Below, in pieces: positions 15,382 through 23,903 of a stretch of DNA of 64,000 nucleotides. The DNA comes from Kaustia mangrovi (GTDB lineage: Bacteria; Pseudomonadota; Alphaproteobacteria; Rhizobiales; Im1), in the NCBI RefSeq assembly GCF_015482775.1, contig NZ_CP058214.1, positions 2,346,501 through 2,410,500 of the forward strand, read 5' to 3'. The notes under the pieces were generated by a model that was given only the letters and a program-made list of their open reading frames with translations, made no database searches and was not told the origin of the DNA. The first letter of the stretch is position 1. Every line of letters starts with the position of its first letter. Position numbers and translations under genes: made by a program.

Positions 15382-16370
15382 CGACAATCCGGATTCTCAC
15401 CGAAGGCGACCTCAAGGCCCGTATCGGCCTCGACGCGGCGAGCGTCGCCTGCGTGGAGGAGGCCTTCGCCAAACTCGCCACCGACACTGTGGTGATGCCG
15501 CCGATCCTCTCCATGACCATTCCCGAGCACAATGGCGAGGTCGACGTGAAGACGGCCTATGTGCCGGGTCTTGCGAGCTTCGCGCTCAAGGTCTCGCCGG
15601 GCTTCTTCGACAATCCCAAGCTCGGCCTGCCGAGCCTCAACGGGCTGATGGTCGTGCTGAGCGCGGAGACCGGGCTCGTGGAGGCGCTGCTGCTCGACAA
15701 CGGCTATCTCACCGATATCCGCACCGCCGCCGCCGGCGCGGTGGCAGCCAAGCATCTCGCGCGCGCCGACGCCCATAGCGCGGCCATTCTCGGCGGCGGC
15801 CTCCAGGCCCGCCTGCAGCTCGAGGCGCTGACGCTGGTGCGCCCCATCGAGCGAGCCTGGCTGTGGGCACGCCGCGAGGAACAGGCGCGCGAGGCCGCCG
15901 ACGAGCTCTCCGCGAAGCTCTCCATCCCGGTGGAGGCGACCGCGGGCGCCGAGGAGGCCGTCAAGGCCGCCGACATCGTGGTCACGACAACGCCGGCGAC
16001 GAGCCCCGTTCTGGAGGCCGAATGGCTGCGCCCCGGCCAGCATGTGACCGCCATGGGCTCCGACAATGCGCACAAGAACGAGATCGCGCCGGAGGCCCTG
16101 CTGCGCGCCGATCTCTATGTCTGCGACCGGCTGTCCCAGGTCCGTGCGCTGGGCGAGCTGCACCATGCCATCGAGCAGGGTCTCGTCTCCGGCGAGGCGG
16201 AGTTTCCCGAGCTCGGCGAGGTGATTGCCGGCGCGCGCTCCGGTCGCACCGACGATACCCAGATCACGCTTGCCGATCTGACCGGCACGGGCGTACAGGA
16301 CACCGCAATCGCAACCCTTGCCCGCGAGCGCTGCGAAGCCGCGGGGATCGGGGCGGAATTCCAGGCGTAA
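15378..16370 (+). CDS. eutC: EutC, ornithine cyclodeaminase/mu-crystallin family
   Basis: 330-residue NAD(P)-binding protein of the ornithine cyclodeaminase/mu-crystallin family. The Rossmann motif is AAILGGGLQARLQLEAL (near residue 135), preceded by DNGYLTDIRTAAAGAVAAKHLA, which is highly typical. Its ATG overlaps the eutB stop (ATGA). Family members reduce imines or cyclise amino acids. Paired with a dehydratase, the likely chemistry is reduction of the imine or keto product of EutB, as in the BhcB/BhcD pair; this is inference. It is a standard member of hydroxyectoine clusters. Confidence 0.85.
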   Translation: MTTIRILTEGDLKARIGLDAASVACVEEAFAKLATDTVVMPPILSMTIPEHNGEVDVKTAYVPGLASFALKVSPGFFDNPKLGLPSLNGLMVVLSAETGLVEALLLDNGYLTDIRTAAAGAVAAKHLARADAHSAAILGGGLQARLQLEALTLVRPIERAWLWARREEQAREAADELSAKLSIPVEATAGAEEAVKAADIVVTTTPATSPVLEAEWLRPGQHVTAMGSDNAHKNEIAPEALLRADLYVCDRLSQVRALGELHHAIEQGLVSGEAEFPELGEVIAGARSGRTDDTQITLADLTGTGVQDTAIATLARERCEAAGIGAEFQA

Positions 16371-16405
16371 CAGGCCGGCAGGGCCAGCCATTCAGGAGTG
16401 CGTAG

Positions 16406-17590
16406 ATGGGCGAGGTTCAGCTCAATTTCGACCGTGCGGAATACCAGGACCGCATTGCGCGCACGCGCGCCGCCATGGAGCGCGACGGGATCGATCTCCT
16501 GATCGTTTCCGACCCGTCCAACATGGCCTGGCTCACCGGCTATGACGGCTGGTCGTTCTATGTGCACCAATGCGTGCTGCTCGGGCTCGAGGGCGATCCT
16601 GTCTGGTTCGGCCGGTTCATGGACTCCAACGGCGCCAAGCTCACCGTGTTCATGGATCACGACGACATCGTCGGCTATCCCGACATCTATGTGCAGTCGA
16701 CCGAGCGCCACCCGATGGACTATCTCGCCCGCGAGGTGATCGCGGCGCGCGGCCTGGACACGGCGCGCATCGGCGTGGAGATGGACAATTACTACTTCTC
16801 CGCGGCCGCCTTCGCCGCGCTCCAACGCCACCTGCCCGACGCCCGCTTCCGCGATGCGACCGGTCTCGTCAACTGGCAGCGCGCAGTGAAGAGCCCGCGC
16901 GAGATCGATTATATGCGCCGCGCCGCGCGCATCGTGGAGGCCATGCATGCCCGCATCCTGGAGCTCATCGAGCCCGGCATGCAGAAGAACGCGCTGGTCG
17001 CGGAAATCTATCACACCGGCGTCACCGGGGTGAACGGCTATGGCGGCGACTATCCGGCCATTGTGCCGATGCTGCCGTCGGGCATGGAGGCGACCGCGCC
17101 GCACCTCACCTGGGACGACCGGCCGTTCAAGGCCGGCGAGGGCACCTTCTTCGAGATCGCCGGCTGCCACAAGCGCTATCACTGCCCGCTGTCGCGCACC
17201 GTGTTCCTCGGACGGCCGCCGCAGAAATACCGCGATGCGGAGACCGCCGTGCTCGACGGCATCGCCGCGGGGCTGGAGGCCGCAAGGCCCGGCAACACCT
17301 GCGAGGATGTCGCGCTCGCCTTCTTCGCCGCGCTCAGGACGCACGGCTTCGACAAGGAGAGCCGCACCGGCTATCCGATCGGGCTGTCCTATCCGCCCGA
17401 CTGGGGCGAGCGCACAATGAGCCTGCGCCCCGGCGACACCACGGTGCTCCAGCCCGGCATGACCTTCCATTTCATGCCGGCCCTGTGGCTCGACGACGGC
17501 GGGCTGGAGATCACCGAAAGCATTCTCATCACCGAGACCGGGTGCGAGCCCCTGTGCGACTATCCGCGCGAGCTTTTCGTGAAGGACTGA
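16406..17590 (+). CDS. doeA: Ectoine hydrolase (M24/creatinase-like)
   Basis: 394-residue pita-bread-fold protein, equivalent to DoeA/EutD, which opens the ectoine ring to N-acetyl-2,4-diaminobutyrate. N-terminal creatinase-type domain (about 1-160, including DPSNMAWLTGYDGWSFY), then the M24 domain. At the place where M24 metallopeptidases carry paired Asp ligands, it has FFEIAGCHKRYHCPLSRTV, so the metal site is not conserved; this fits the creatinase-like, metal-independent ectoine hydrolases and argues against a peptidase. Starts 35 bp after eutC and is followed by doeB with a 3-bp gap. Confidence 0.88.
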   Translation: MGEVQLNFDRAEYQDRIARTRAAMERDGIDLLIVSDPSNMAWLTGYDGWSFYVHQCVLLGLEGDPVWFGRFMDSNGAKLTVFMDHDDIVGYPDIYVQSTERHPMDYLAREVIAARGLDTARIGVEMDNYYFSAAAFAALQRHLPDARFRDATGLVNWQRAVKSPREIDYMRRAARIVEAMHARILELIEPGMQKNALVAEIYHTGVTGVNGYGGDYPAIVPMLPSGMEATAPHLTWDDRPFKAGEGTFFEIAGCHKRYHCPLSRTVFLGRPPQKYRDAETAVLDGIAAGLEAARPGNTCEDVALAFFAALRTHGFDKESRTGYPIGLSYPPDWGERTMSLRPGDTTVLQPGMTFHFMPALWLDDGGLEITESILITETGCEPLCDYPRELFVKD

Positions 17591-17593
17591 GCG

Positions 17594-18646
17594 ATGGCCC
17601 TGAATACCAGCGTTGTCGGAAAGAAGGCGGTCCAGCAGGTCCGCTCAACGCCGCTTGCCGTGAACCCCATCGTGCCGACGGTCGATTTCGACGCCGACGG
17701 CGTGCAGCACGGCCATCTGCGCCTGCCCTATTCGCGCGACGATTCCGCCTGGGGCTCGATCATGATCCCGATCACGGTCATCCGCAACGGCGCGGGGCCG
17801 ACGGCGCTTCTGACCGGCGGCAATCACGGCGACGAATATGAGGGCCCGATCGCGCTGTTCGATCTGGCGCTCAATCTCGACCCGGAACAGGTGACCGGCC
17901 GCGTCATCATCGTGCCGGCCATGAACTATCCCGCCTTCTGCGCGTGCCGGCGGACCTCGCCCATCGACGGGGCGAACATGAACCGGCTGTTCCCGGGCCG
18001 GGCCAACGGCACGGTCAGCGAGAAGATCGCGGACTATTTCCAGACCGCGCTCCTGCCGCTGGCCGATATCGTGCTCGACTTCCATTCCGGCGGCCGCACG
18101 CTCGACTTCGTGCCTTTCGCCGCCGCCCATCTCCTCGACGACAAGGACCAGGAAGCCGAGTGCATGGCGGCGATGGAGGCCTTCAACGCCCCCTATAGCG
18201 TGCGCATGCTGGAGATCGACAATGTCGGCATGTACGACACCGCGGCGGAGAACATGGGCAAGGTGTTCGTGACCACCGAGCTCGGCGGCGGCGGCACGGC
18301 GACCGCCTGGAGCGCGTCCATCGCGCGCAAGGGCGTGCGCAACCTGCTCGTCCATGCCGGCATCCTCGACGGCGAGATCGCGCTGGAGCAGACGGTCTAT
18401 CTCGACATGCCGTCCGCGGACTGCTTCGTTTTCGCCGAGCACGAGGGGCTGGTGGAGCCCTGCATCGGGCTCGGGGACCTCGTCCGCAAGGGCGACCCCA
18501 TCGCCCGCATCCACCCCTTCCACCGCACCGGCAGCCCGCCGGCCACCTATGTGGCGAAGATGGACGGCCTGCTTGCCGGGCGCCATTTCCAGGGGCTCGC
18601 CAAGATGGGCGACTGCCTCGGCGTCGTCGCGGTGCCGGTGGGCTAG
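17594..18646 (+). CDS. doeB: N-acetyl-L-2,4-diaminobutyrate deacetylase
   Basis: 350-residue zinc deacylase of the succinylglutamate desuccinylase/aspartoacylase (AstE/AspA) family, equivalent to DoeB/EutE. Zinc ligands are H78 and E81 in TGGNHGDEYEG, and H164 in VLDFHSGG. NMNRLFPGRANGT (128-140) is the carboxylate-binding region. It removes acetate from the product of DoeA, giving 2,4-diaminobutyrate for DoeD. Three bases after doeA, so tightly coupled; DoeA and DoeB are known to act as a complex in other bacteria. The operon ends here, with a REP-like element following. Confidence 0.9.
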   Translation: MALNTSVVGKKAVQQVRSTPLAVNPIVPTVDFDADGVQHGHLRLPYSRDDSAWGSIMIPITVIRNGAGPTALLTGGNHGDEYEGPIALFDLALNLDPEQVTGRVIIVPAMNYPAFCACRRTSPIDGANMNRLFPGRANGTVSEKIADYFQTALLPLADIVLDFHSGGRTLDFVPFAAAHLLDDKDQEAECMAAMEAFNAPYSVRMLEIDNVGMYDTAAENMGKVFVTTELGGGGTATAWSASIARKGVRNLLVHAGILDGEIALEQTVYLDMPSADCFVFAEHEGLVEPCIGLGDLVRKGDPIARIHPFHRTGSPPATYVAKMDGLLAGRHFQGLAKMGDCLGVVAVPVG

Positions 18647-18677
18647 GCCGGTCGGTAGACGGCCAGGTATCCTCCGG

Positions 18678-18703
18678 TCATGCCGGCGCAGGCGGGCATC
18701 CAG
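18678..18703. repeat. REP-like short palindromic repeat, copy 2
   Basis: This element reads TCATGCCGGCGCAGGCGGGC then ATCCAG, so it shares the TCAT...GCGGGCATCCAG frame of the copy at 3335 with a few changes in the first stem arm. It lies between the convergent ends of doeB and the isocitrate-lyase-family gene. Confidence 0.45.
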
Positions 18704-18777
18704 CCCGGGTTTCCGACTGCGCGGGAACGAGCGCGGAGCGATGCCATCCGAACCTGACTGGATTGCGCTCGCGCCCC

Positions 18778-19632
18778 TCAGCGCGCCCAGCGCTTCTCGA
18801 ACGCCCAGATCTCCTCGAAGCCCATGAGGCGGGTCATCTCCGCGAACGGATAGAGGTCGAGCCCGGCTTCCGCGCTCGAGCCCTCGGCGGCGAGCGTGCG
18901 GTATGTCCGCTCCAGCGCGGCGGCGGAGGCCAGAAGGCCCGTCACGGGGAAGATCGCCATGGCGAAACCGAGCGCGGCGAGCCGGTCGCGCCCGAGAAGC
19001 GGCGTGCGCCCGCCCTCCACCATGTTGGCGAGCACCGGGCGGCCGAGCTCGGAGGCGATCCGGGCCATCTCCTCCTCCGTTTCCGGCGATTCCACGAACA
19101 GGATGTCCGCGCCCGCCTCCGCATAGGCCGCGGCGCGCTCCAGCGCCTCGTCGAGGCCGTGGGCGGTGCGCGCGTCGGTGCGCGCGACGATCAGGAAGTC
19201 GTCCGACTGCCGCGTATCGCAGGCGAGTGCGATCTTGTCGGCCATGTCGTCCGCCGCGATCACCTGCCGGCCCGGCGTGTGGCCGCACTTCTTCGGGAAG
19301 AGCTGGTCCTCAAGCTGGATGCCGGCCGCCCCCGCCCGCTCGTAGCCCTGGACGGTGCGCCTGAGATTGACGAGCCCGCCATAGCCCGTATCGCCGTCGG
19401 CAATGACGGGCACCGACACCGCCCCGGCGATGACCGCCACCCGGCCTACCATCTCCGTATAGGTCGCAAGCCCCGCGTCGGGCAGGCCGAGATGGGCCGC
19501 CACCGTGCCGAAGCCCGTCATGTAGAGGACCGGGAAGCCCGCCCGTTCGGCAAGCTTCGCCGAGATCGGGTCGTAGACCCCCGGCGCGACGATCAGCTCC
19601 CCGCGGTCCAGCAGGGTCTTCAGGGTTTTCAT
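18778..19632 (-). CDS. Isocitrate lyase/PEP mutase superfamily carbon-carbon lyase
   Basis: 284-residue TIM-barrel enzyme. PVIADGDTGYG (D79, D81) and IQLEDQ (E108) are the Mg2+ ligands; KKCGH (114-118) is the superfamily active-site loop with the catalytic Cys, as in methylisocitrate lyase and other lyases. That argues against PEP mutase itself. Substrate may be a 2-methylisocitrate, dimethylmalate or oxaloacetate-like acid; sequence alone does not say. It is divergent from the ABC importer operon, sharing a 288-bp control region with an AT-rich palindrome at 19768, so it may be regulated with the importer. Confidence 0.82.
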   Translation of the reverse strand: MKTLKTLLDRGELIVAPGVYDPISAKLAERAGFPVLYMTGFGTVAAHLGLPDAGLATYTEMVGRVAVIAGAVSVPVIADGDTGYGGLVNLRRTVQGYERAGAAGIQLEDQLFPKKCGHTPGRQVIAADDMADKIALACDTRQSDDFLIVARTDARTAHGLDEALERAAAYAEAGADILFVESPETEEEMARIASELGRPVLANMVEGGRTPLLGRDRLAALGFAMAIFPVTGLLASAAALERTYRTLAAEGSSAEAGLDLYPFAEMTRLMGFEEIWAFEKRWAR

Positions 19633-19767
19633 GGGGCAGCCTCCTCCCGGTCAATACTTCCCGCGCAATTGGCCACGCGCAGTCGCCAGAAGGCAAGGGC
19701 TTCTGATAAGCTCGCCCGTCCGGGGGCAAGAATCGACGATTTTCGAGCTGGGGGCTTGGCAGGGAAG

Positions 19768-19787
19768 ATATTTTAAACTTAAAGTAT
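19768..19787. promoter_or_regulatory. AT-rich palindrome, putative MarR-type operator (copy A)
   Basis: The 20-mer ATATTTTAAACTTAAAGTAT is 16/20 symmetric with core TTTAA-N2-TTAAA. It matches the palindrome at 52631 in 17 of 20 positions. In DNA this GC-rich, two such sites would not be expected by chance. It is set between the divergent starts of the lyase gene and the ABC importer. The second copy lies in the divergent control region of the aromatic genes, close to a MarR gene, hence the operator call. Confidence 0.6.
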
Positions 19788-19920
19788 ACCGCGTGGGGTC
19801 TGCCGGATCCGGATCATGGGGAGTGACCGGGGCCGGATGATCGGCGATGATCCGCCGGTTCGGGACCTGCCGTGCCCACAGGGGGCTTGCGCAGGACGGA
19901 GATTGGGAGGAGGAGAATCC

Positions 19921-21090
19921 ATGAGAAAGTTCATGACTGCGGCCGCGCTGGCGGCGTCGGCCCTCGTCGGTGCGGCCGCCGCCCAGGCGGAGCCGCTGAA
20001 GATCGGAATGATGGTCACGCTGTCCGGCCCGCCGGCCGCGCTCGGCGAGCATATCCGCGACGGCTTCATGCTGGGCATCAAGCATGCCGGCGGCAAGCTC
20101 GGCGGCCAGGACACCGAGGTCATCGTCGTCGATGACGAGTTGAAGCCCGATGTGGCGCTCACCAAGGTGAAGGGCTTGTTGGAACGCGACGAGGTCGATT
20201 TCGTGACCGGCATCGTGTTCTCAAACATCCTCCAGGCCATCTTCAAGCCGGTCACGGAATCGGAGACCTTCCTGATCGGCGCGAATGCCGGCACCTCGAC
20301 CTTTGCCGGGCGCGGCTGCAACGAGTATTTCTTCTCCACCTCCTGGCAGAACGACACGATCCACGAGGTCATGGGCAAATACGCCCAGGACAAGGGCTAC
20401 AAGCGCGCCTTCCTGATGGCGCCGAACTACCAGGCCGGCAAGGATTCCATCACCGGCTTCAAGCGCTATTTCGAGGGCGAGGTGGTCGACGAGGTCTACA
20501 CCAAGCTCGGCCAGCTCGACTTCTCCGCCGAGCTCGCCCGCATCGCCGCGGCGAAACCGGACGTGTTCTTCACCTTCATGCCGGGCGGCATGGGCGTGAA
20601 CCTCGTGAAGCAGTACCGCCAGGCGGGGCTGGTGGATACGATCCCCTTCCTGTCGGCCTTCACCGTCGACGGCACGACGCTGCCGGCCACGAAGGATGCC
20701 GCCCTCGGGCTCTATTCGTCCTCGCAATGGGCGCCCGACCTCGACAACGAGGCCAACAAGAAATTCGTCGCCGACTTCGTGGAGGAATACGGCTACATGC
20801 CCTCGCTCTATGCGAGCCAGGGCTACGACGCCGCCCAGCTCATCGACTCCGCGGTCAAGGCCGTCGATGGCGACCTCTCCGACAAGGACGCGGTGATCGC
20901 GGCGCTGAAGAAGGCGGACTTCGCCTCCGTGCGCGGCGACTTCTCCTTCAACAACAACCACTTCCCCATCGAGGATTATTACCTCGTGGAGGCGGTGAAG
21001 CGCGATGACGGCTTCTATGCCGTGAGCGCGAAGGAGAAGGTGTTCGACGACTATGGCGACGTCTATGCCAAGGACTGCCCGATGAAATGA
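19921..21090 (+). CDS. ABC transporter substrate-binding protein (HAAT/Leu-Ile-Val type)
   Basis: 389-residue periplasmic type-I binding protein (Peripla_BP_6). A Sec signal peptide precedes a cut near AQA-EPLKIG (residue 23). LKIGMMVTLSGPPAALGEHIRDGFMLGI is the typical opening, and GANAGTSTFAGRGCNEYFFSTSWQND is the ligand-contact area. A strong GGGAGGAGGAG ribosome site precedes the start. First gene of a complete five-gene importer. Such proteins bind amino acids, but also aromatic acids, urea or amides. The shared operator with the aromatic genes and the cupin in the same operon favour an aromatic carboxylate; the ligand is not proven. Confidence 0.88.
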   Translation: MRKFMTAAALAASALVGAAAAQAEPLKIGMMVTLSGPPAALGEHIRDGFMLGIKHAGGKLGGQDTEVIVVDDELKPDVALTKVKGLLERDEVDFVTGIVFSNILQAIFKPVTESETFLIGANAGTSTFAGRGCNEYFFSTSWQNDTIHEVMGKYAQDKGYKRAFLMAPNYQAGKDSITGFKRYFEGEVVDEVYTKLGQLDFSAELARIAAAKPDVFFTFMPGGMGVNLVKQYRQAGLVDTIPFLSAFTVDGTTLPATKDAALGLYSSSQWAPDLDNEANKKFVADFVEEYGYMPSLYASQGYDAAQLIDSAVKAVDGDLSDKDAVIAALKKADFASVRGDFSFNNNHFPIEDYYLVEAVKRDDGFYAVSAKEKVFDDYGDVYAKDCPMK

Positions 21091-21172
21091 TCGGCACGGT
21101 TGCCGGCCGGCGCCTCCGCCAGGGGGTGCCGGCCGGTCCCGACGCGTTCGCCACGATGCCCCGGTCCGCCCC

Positions 21173-22096
21173 ATGAACACAATGCTGCTCGCCGTCCAGA
21201 CCCTCAACGGGCTCCAGCTCGGCATCCTGCTGTTTCTCATTGCGGGCGGGCTGACCCTGGTCTTCGGCGTCATGGACTTCATCAATCTGGCCCATGGCGT
21301 CCAGTACATGATCGGCGCCTATTTCGCCGTGGCCTTCTACGGGCTGACCGGCAACTTCTTCTTCGCGCTCGTCCTCGCGCTCGTCGCCTCCATGGCCTTC
21401 GGCCTCCTCCTGGAGCTCGTGGTGTTCCGGCATTTCTACGACCGGGACCATCTCGACCAGGTGCTGGCCACCTTCGGCGTGATCCTGTTCCTCAACGAGG
21501 GGGTGAAGGTCGTCTGGGGCTCCGCACCGCTGACCCTGCCCATGCCGGAGGCGCTGTCGGGCTCCATCGTGCTGATGGACGGGCTGCTTTATCCCGTCTA
21601 CCGCATCGCCCTGATCGTGGCGGGGCTGGCGGTCGCCTTCGGTCTCTATCTCGTCGTCCAGCGCACCAGGGTCGGCATGCTGGTGCGCGCCGGCGCGACC
21701 AATGCGGCGATGGTCTCCGCCCTCGGCGTCAATATCGGCCGGCTGTTCATGATCGTCTTCGGCGTCGGGGCGATGCTGGCGGGCTTCGCCGGCATCATGG
21801 CCGCCCCGATCCTCGCCGTTCAGTCCGGCATGGGCGACAATCTCCTGATCCTCGCCTTCGTCGTCATCGTGATCGGCGGCATCGGCTCGATCCGCGGGGC
21901 GTTTCTCGCCGCGCTGATCGTCGGGCTCGTGGACACGATCGGGCGCTCCTTCGCCACCGACATCTTCAAGCTGGCCCTCACCCCGTCGGCGGCCAACGAG
22001 GTCGGGCCCGCCGTCGCCTCCATGCTGATCTATATCCTCATGGCGGGCGTTCTCTACTTCCGTCCGAGCGGGCTGTTCCCCGCCCCCGGCAAATAG
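21173..22096 (+). CDS. ABC transporter permease, LivH type
   Basis: 307-residue inner-membrane permease of the branched-chain amino acid family, with about eight hydrophobic segments. Family features include VQTLNGLQLGILLFLIAGGLTLVFGVMDFINLAHG at the N-terminus and RAGATNAAMVSALGVNIGRLFMIVFGVGAMLAGFAG in the cytoplasmic coupling loop (EAA-like). The GGIGSIRGAFLAAL helix end is also typical. It follows the binding-protein gene by 82 bp and is followed by the second permease after 9 bp. Confidence 0.9.
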   Translation: MNTMLLAVQTLNGLQLGILLFLIAGGLTLVFGVMDFINLAHGVQYMIGAYFAVAFYGLTGNFFFALVLALVASMAFGLLLELVVFRHFYDRDHLDQVLATFGVILFLNEGVKVVWGSAPLTLPMPEALSGSIVLMDGLLYPVYRIALIVAGLAVAFGLYLVVQRTRVGMLVRAGATNAAMVSALGVNIGRLFMIVFGVGAMLAGFAGIMAAPILAVQSGMGDNLLILAFVVIVIGGIGSIRGAFLAALIVGLVDTIGRSFATDIFKLALTPSAANEVGPAVASMLIYILMAGVLYFRPSGLFPAPGK

Positions 22097-22105
22097 GACC
22101 GATCC

Positions 22106-23110
22106 ATGACGATGAGCGAGGCCGCGAACAAGGTGGCGGAGGCGACGCAGACGGGCACCGGCCGGCGACGCTTCGCCGCCCGCCACTGGATCGCCCTTGC
22201 CGCCTTTACCGCCCTGGCGCTCGTGCCCGTCGTCGCCACGCTCGACGACGACCCGTTCCTGATGCTCATGGGCACGCGGATCATGATCTTCGCCATGGCC
22301 GCGGTCAGCCTCGACCTGATCCTCGGCTACGGCGCCATGGTGAGCTTCGGCCATGCCGCCTTCATCGGGCTCGGCGCCTATGCCATCGGGATCGCCTCCT
22401 ATCACGGGCTGGAAGAGGCGCTCGTCACCTTCCCCCTGGCCATCGTGTCGGCGGCCGTCTTCGCGCTCGTCACCGGCGCGATCTGCCTGAAGACGCGCGG
22501 CGTCTACTTCATCATGATCACGCTCGCCTTCGGGCAGATGATCTATTACACCGCGACCAGCCTGTCGGCCTATGGCGGAGACGACGGGCTGACCATCTGG
22601 AGCCGGTCGACCGTGCTCGGCTCGGGCATACTGGAGAACGACACGGTCTTCTTCTATGTCGTCCTCGCCCTGCTCGCGGGCGCCTATCTGCTCTGCCGCA
22701 CCGTCGTCGCCTCGCGCTTCGGCCGGGTGCTCATGGGCTGCCGGCAGAGCCCGATGCGCATGCGCGCGCTCGGCGTCGACCCCTTCGCCTACCAGCTCGT
22801 CGCCTATTGCATCGCCGGCGCCATTGCGGGGCTCGCCGGCGCGCTGCTCGCCAACCAGATCGAGTTCGTGAGCCCGGCCTACATGTCCTGGCAGCGCTCC
22901 GGCGACCTCATCATCATGGTGGTGCTCGGCGGCATGGGCACACTGACGGGGCCCATCCTCGGCGCGGCGGGCTATCTGGCCCTGGAGGAGATCCTCTCCC
23001 ACATCACCCAGCACTGGCGGATCATCTTCGGCCCGCTCATCATCCTGATCGTGCTGTTCGCACGCGGCGGCGCCATCCGCCTTCTGGACCGGAGGCGCGA
23101 CCATGGCTGA
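22106..23110 (+). CDS. ABC transporter permease, LivM type
   Basis: 334-residue second permease. After a short charged N-terminus, it has FAMAAVSLDLILGYGAMVSFGHAAFIGLGAYAIG, which is the LivM signature, and the coupling loop GCRQSPMRMRALGVDPFAYQLVAYCIAGAIAGLAGALLA. About nine or ten helices are predicted. Its stop codon lies inside the first codons of the next ATPase gene (8-bp overlap). Confidence 0.9.
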   Translation: MTMSEAANKVAEATQTGTGRRRFAARHWIALAAFTALALVPVVATLDDDPFLMLMGTRIMIFAMAAVSLDLILGYGAMVSFGHAAFIGLGAYAIGIASYHGLEEALVTFPLAIVSAAVFALVTGAICLKTRGVYFIMITLAFGQMIYYTATSLSAYGGDDGLTIWSRSTVLGSGILENDTVFFYVVLALLAGAYLLCRTVVASRFGRVLMGCRQSPMRMRALGVDPFAYQLVAYCIAGAIAGLAGALLANQIEFVSPAYMSWQRSGDLIIMVVLGGMGTLTGPILGAAGYLALEEILSHITQHWRIIFGPLIILIVLFARGGAIRLLDRRRDHG

Positions 23111-23855
23111 CGCCATCCTGACGCTGGAGGGGCTGGAGAAGAACTTCGGCGCGCTCAAGGTGACCGACAGCCTGTGGCTCGACGTGAAGCCGGGCGAGCT
23201 CCATGCCGTCATCGGCCCGAACGGCGCCGGCAAGACCACGCTGATCGGCCAGATCTCCGGCGCGCTCCAGCCCGATGCCGGACGGGTGCTCTTCAAGGGC
23301 GAGGACATCACCGCCGAGCCCATGCACGCACGCACGCAAAAGGGGCTCGCCCGCTCCTTCCAGATCACCACCATCCTGCCCGACTTCACGGTGCTGGAGA
23401 ATGTGGCGCTCGCCGTGCAGGCCCGCGAGGGCCACAGCTTCCATTTCTTCAGGCCGGCGGCCCGCGACGACACGCTGAACGAGCCCGCGCTCGCCGCTCT
23501 CGACCGGGTCGGACTTGGCGAGCGCGCCGCCGTGCGCGCCGGCGCCCTGAGCCATGGCGAGAAGCGCCGGCTGGAGCTCGCCATCGCCATCGCCACCGCA
23601 CCGGAGCTCCTGCTGCTCGACGAGCCCATGGCAGGGGCGGGACACGAGGAATCGGACGCGCTGGTCGAGACGCTCCGGTCCCTGCGCGGCCATTACGCCA
23701 TCGTCCTCGTGGAGCACGACATGCGCGCCGTCTTCGCGCTTGCCGACCGCATCTCCGTGCTCGTCTATGGCAGGGTGATCGCCACGGGCACGCCGGACGA
23801 GATCCGCCGCGACCCGGAGGTGCGCAAGGCCTATCTGGGCAGCGAGGCGGCGTGA
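23103..23855 (+). CDS. ABC transporter ATPase, LivG type
   Basis: 250-residue cytoplasmic ATPase. Walker A is GPNGAGKTT (about 39-47). Signature is LSHGEKRRLELAIAIAT, with H in place of the second Gly of LSGGE; LSHG is common in LivG proteins. Walker B is LLLLDEPMAG and the H-loop is VEHDM. The C-terminal IRRDPEVRKAYLG is typical of LivG. It overlaps the LivM-type gene and is 48 bp ahead of the LivF-type gene. Confidence 0.91.
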   Translation: MADAILTLEGLEKNFGALKVTDSLWLDVKPGELHAVIGPNGAGKTTLIGQISGALQPDAGRVLFKGEDITAEPMHARTQKGLARSFQITTILPDFTVLENVALAVQAREGHSFHFFRPAARDDTLNEPALAALDRVGLGERAAVRAGALSHGEKRRLELAIAIATAPELLLLDEPMAGAGHEESDALVETLRSLRGHYAIVLVEHDMRAVFALADRISVLVYGRVIATGTPDEIRRDPEVRKAYLGSEAA

Positions 23856-23903
23856 TGATACCTGGAGCGTTCTGCACCGGCCCGGACAAATGCGAGGATC
23901 GCC

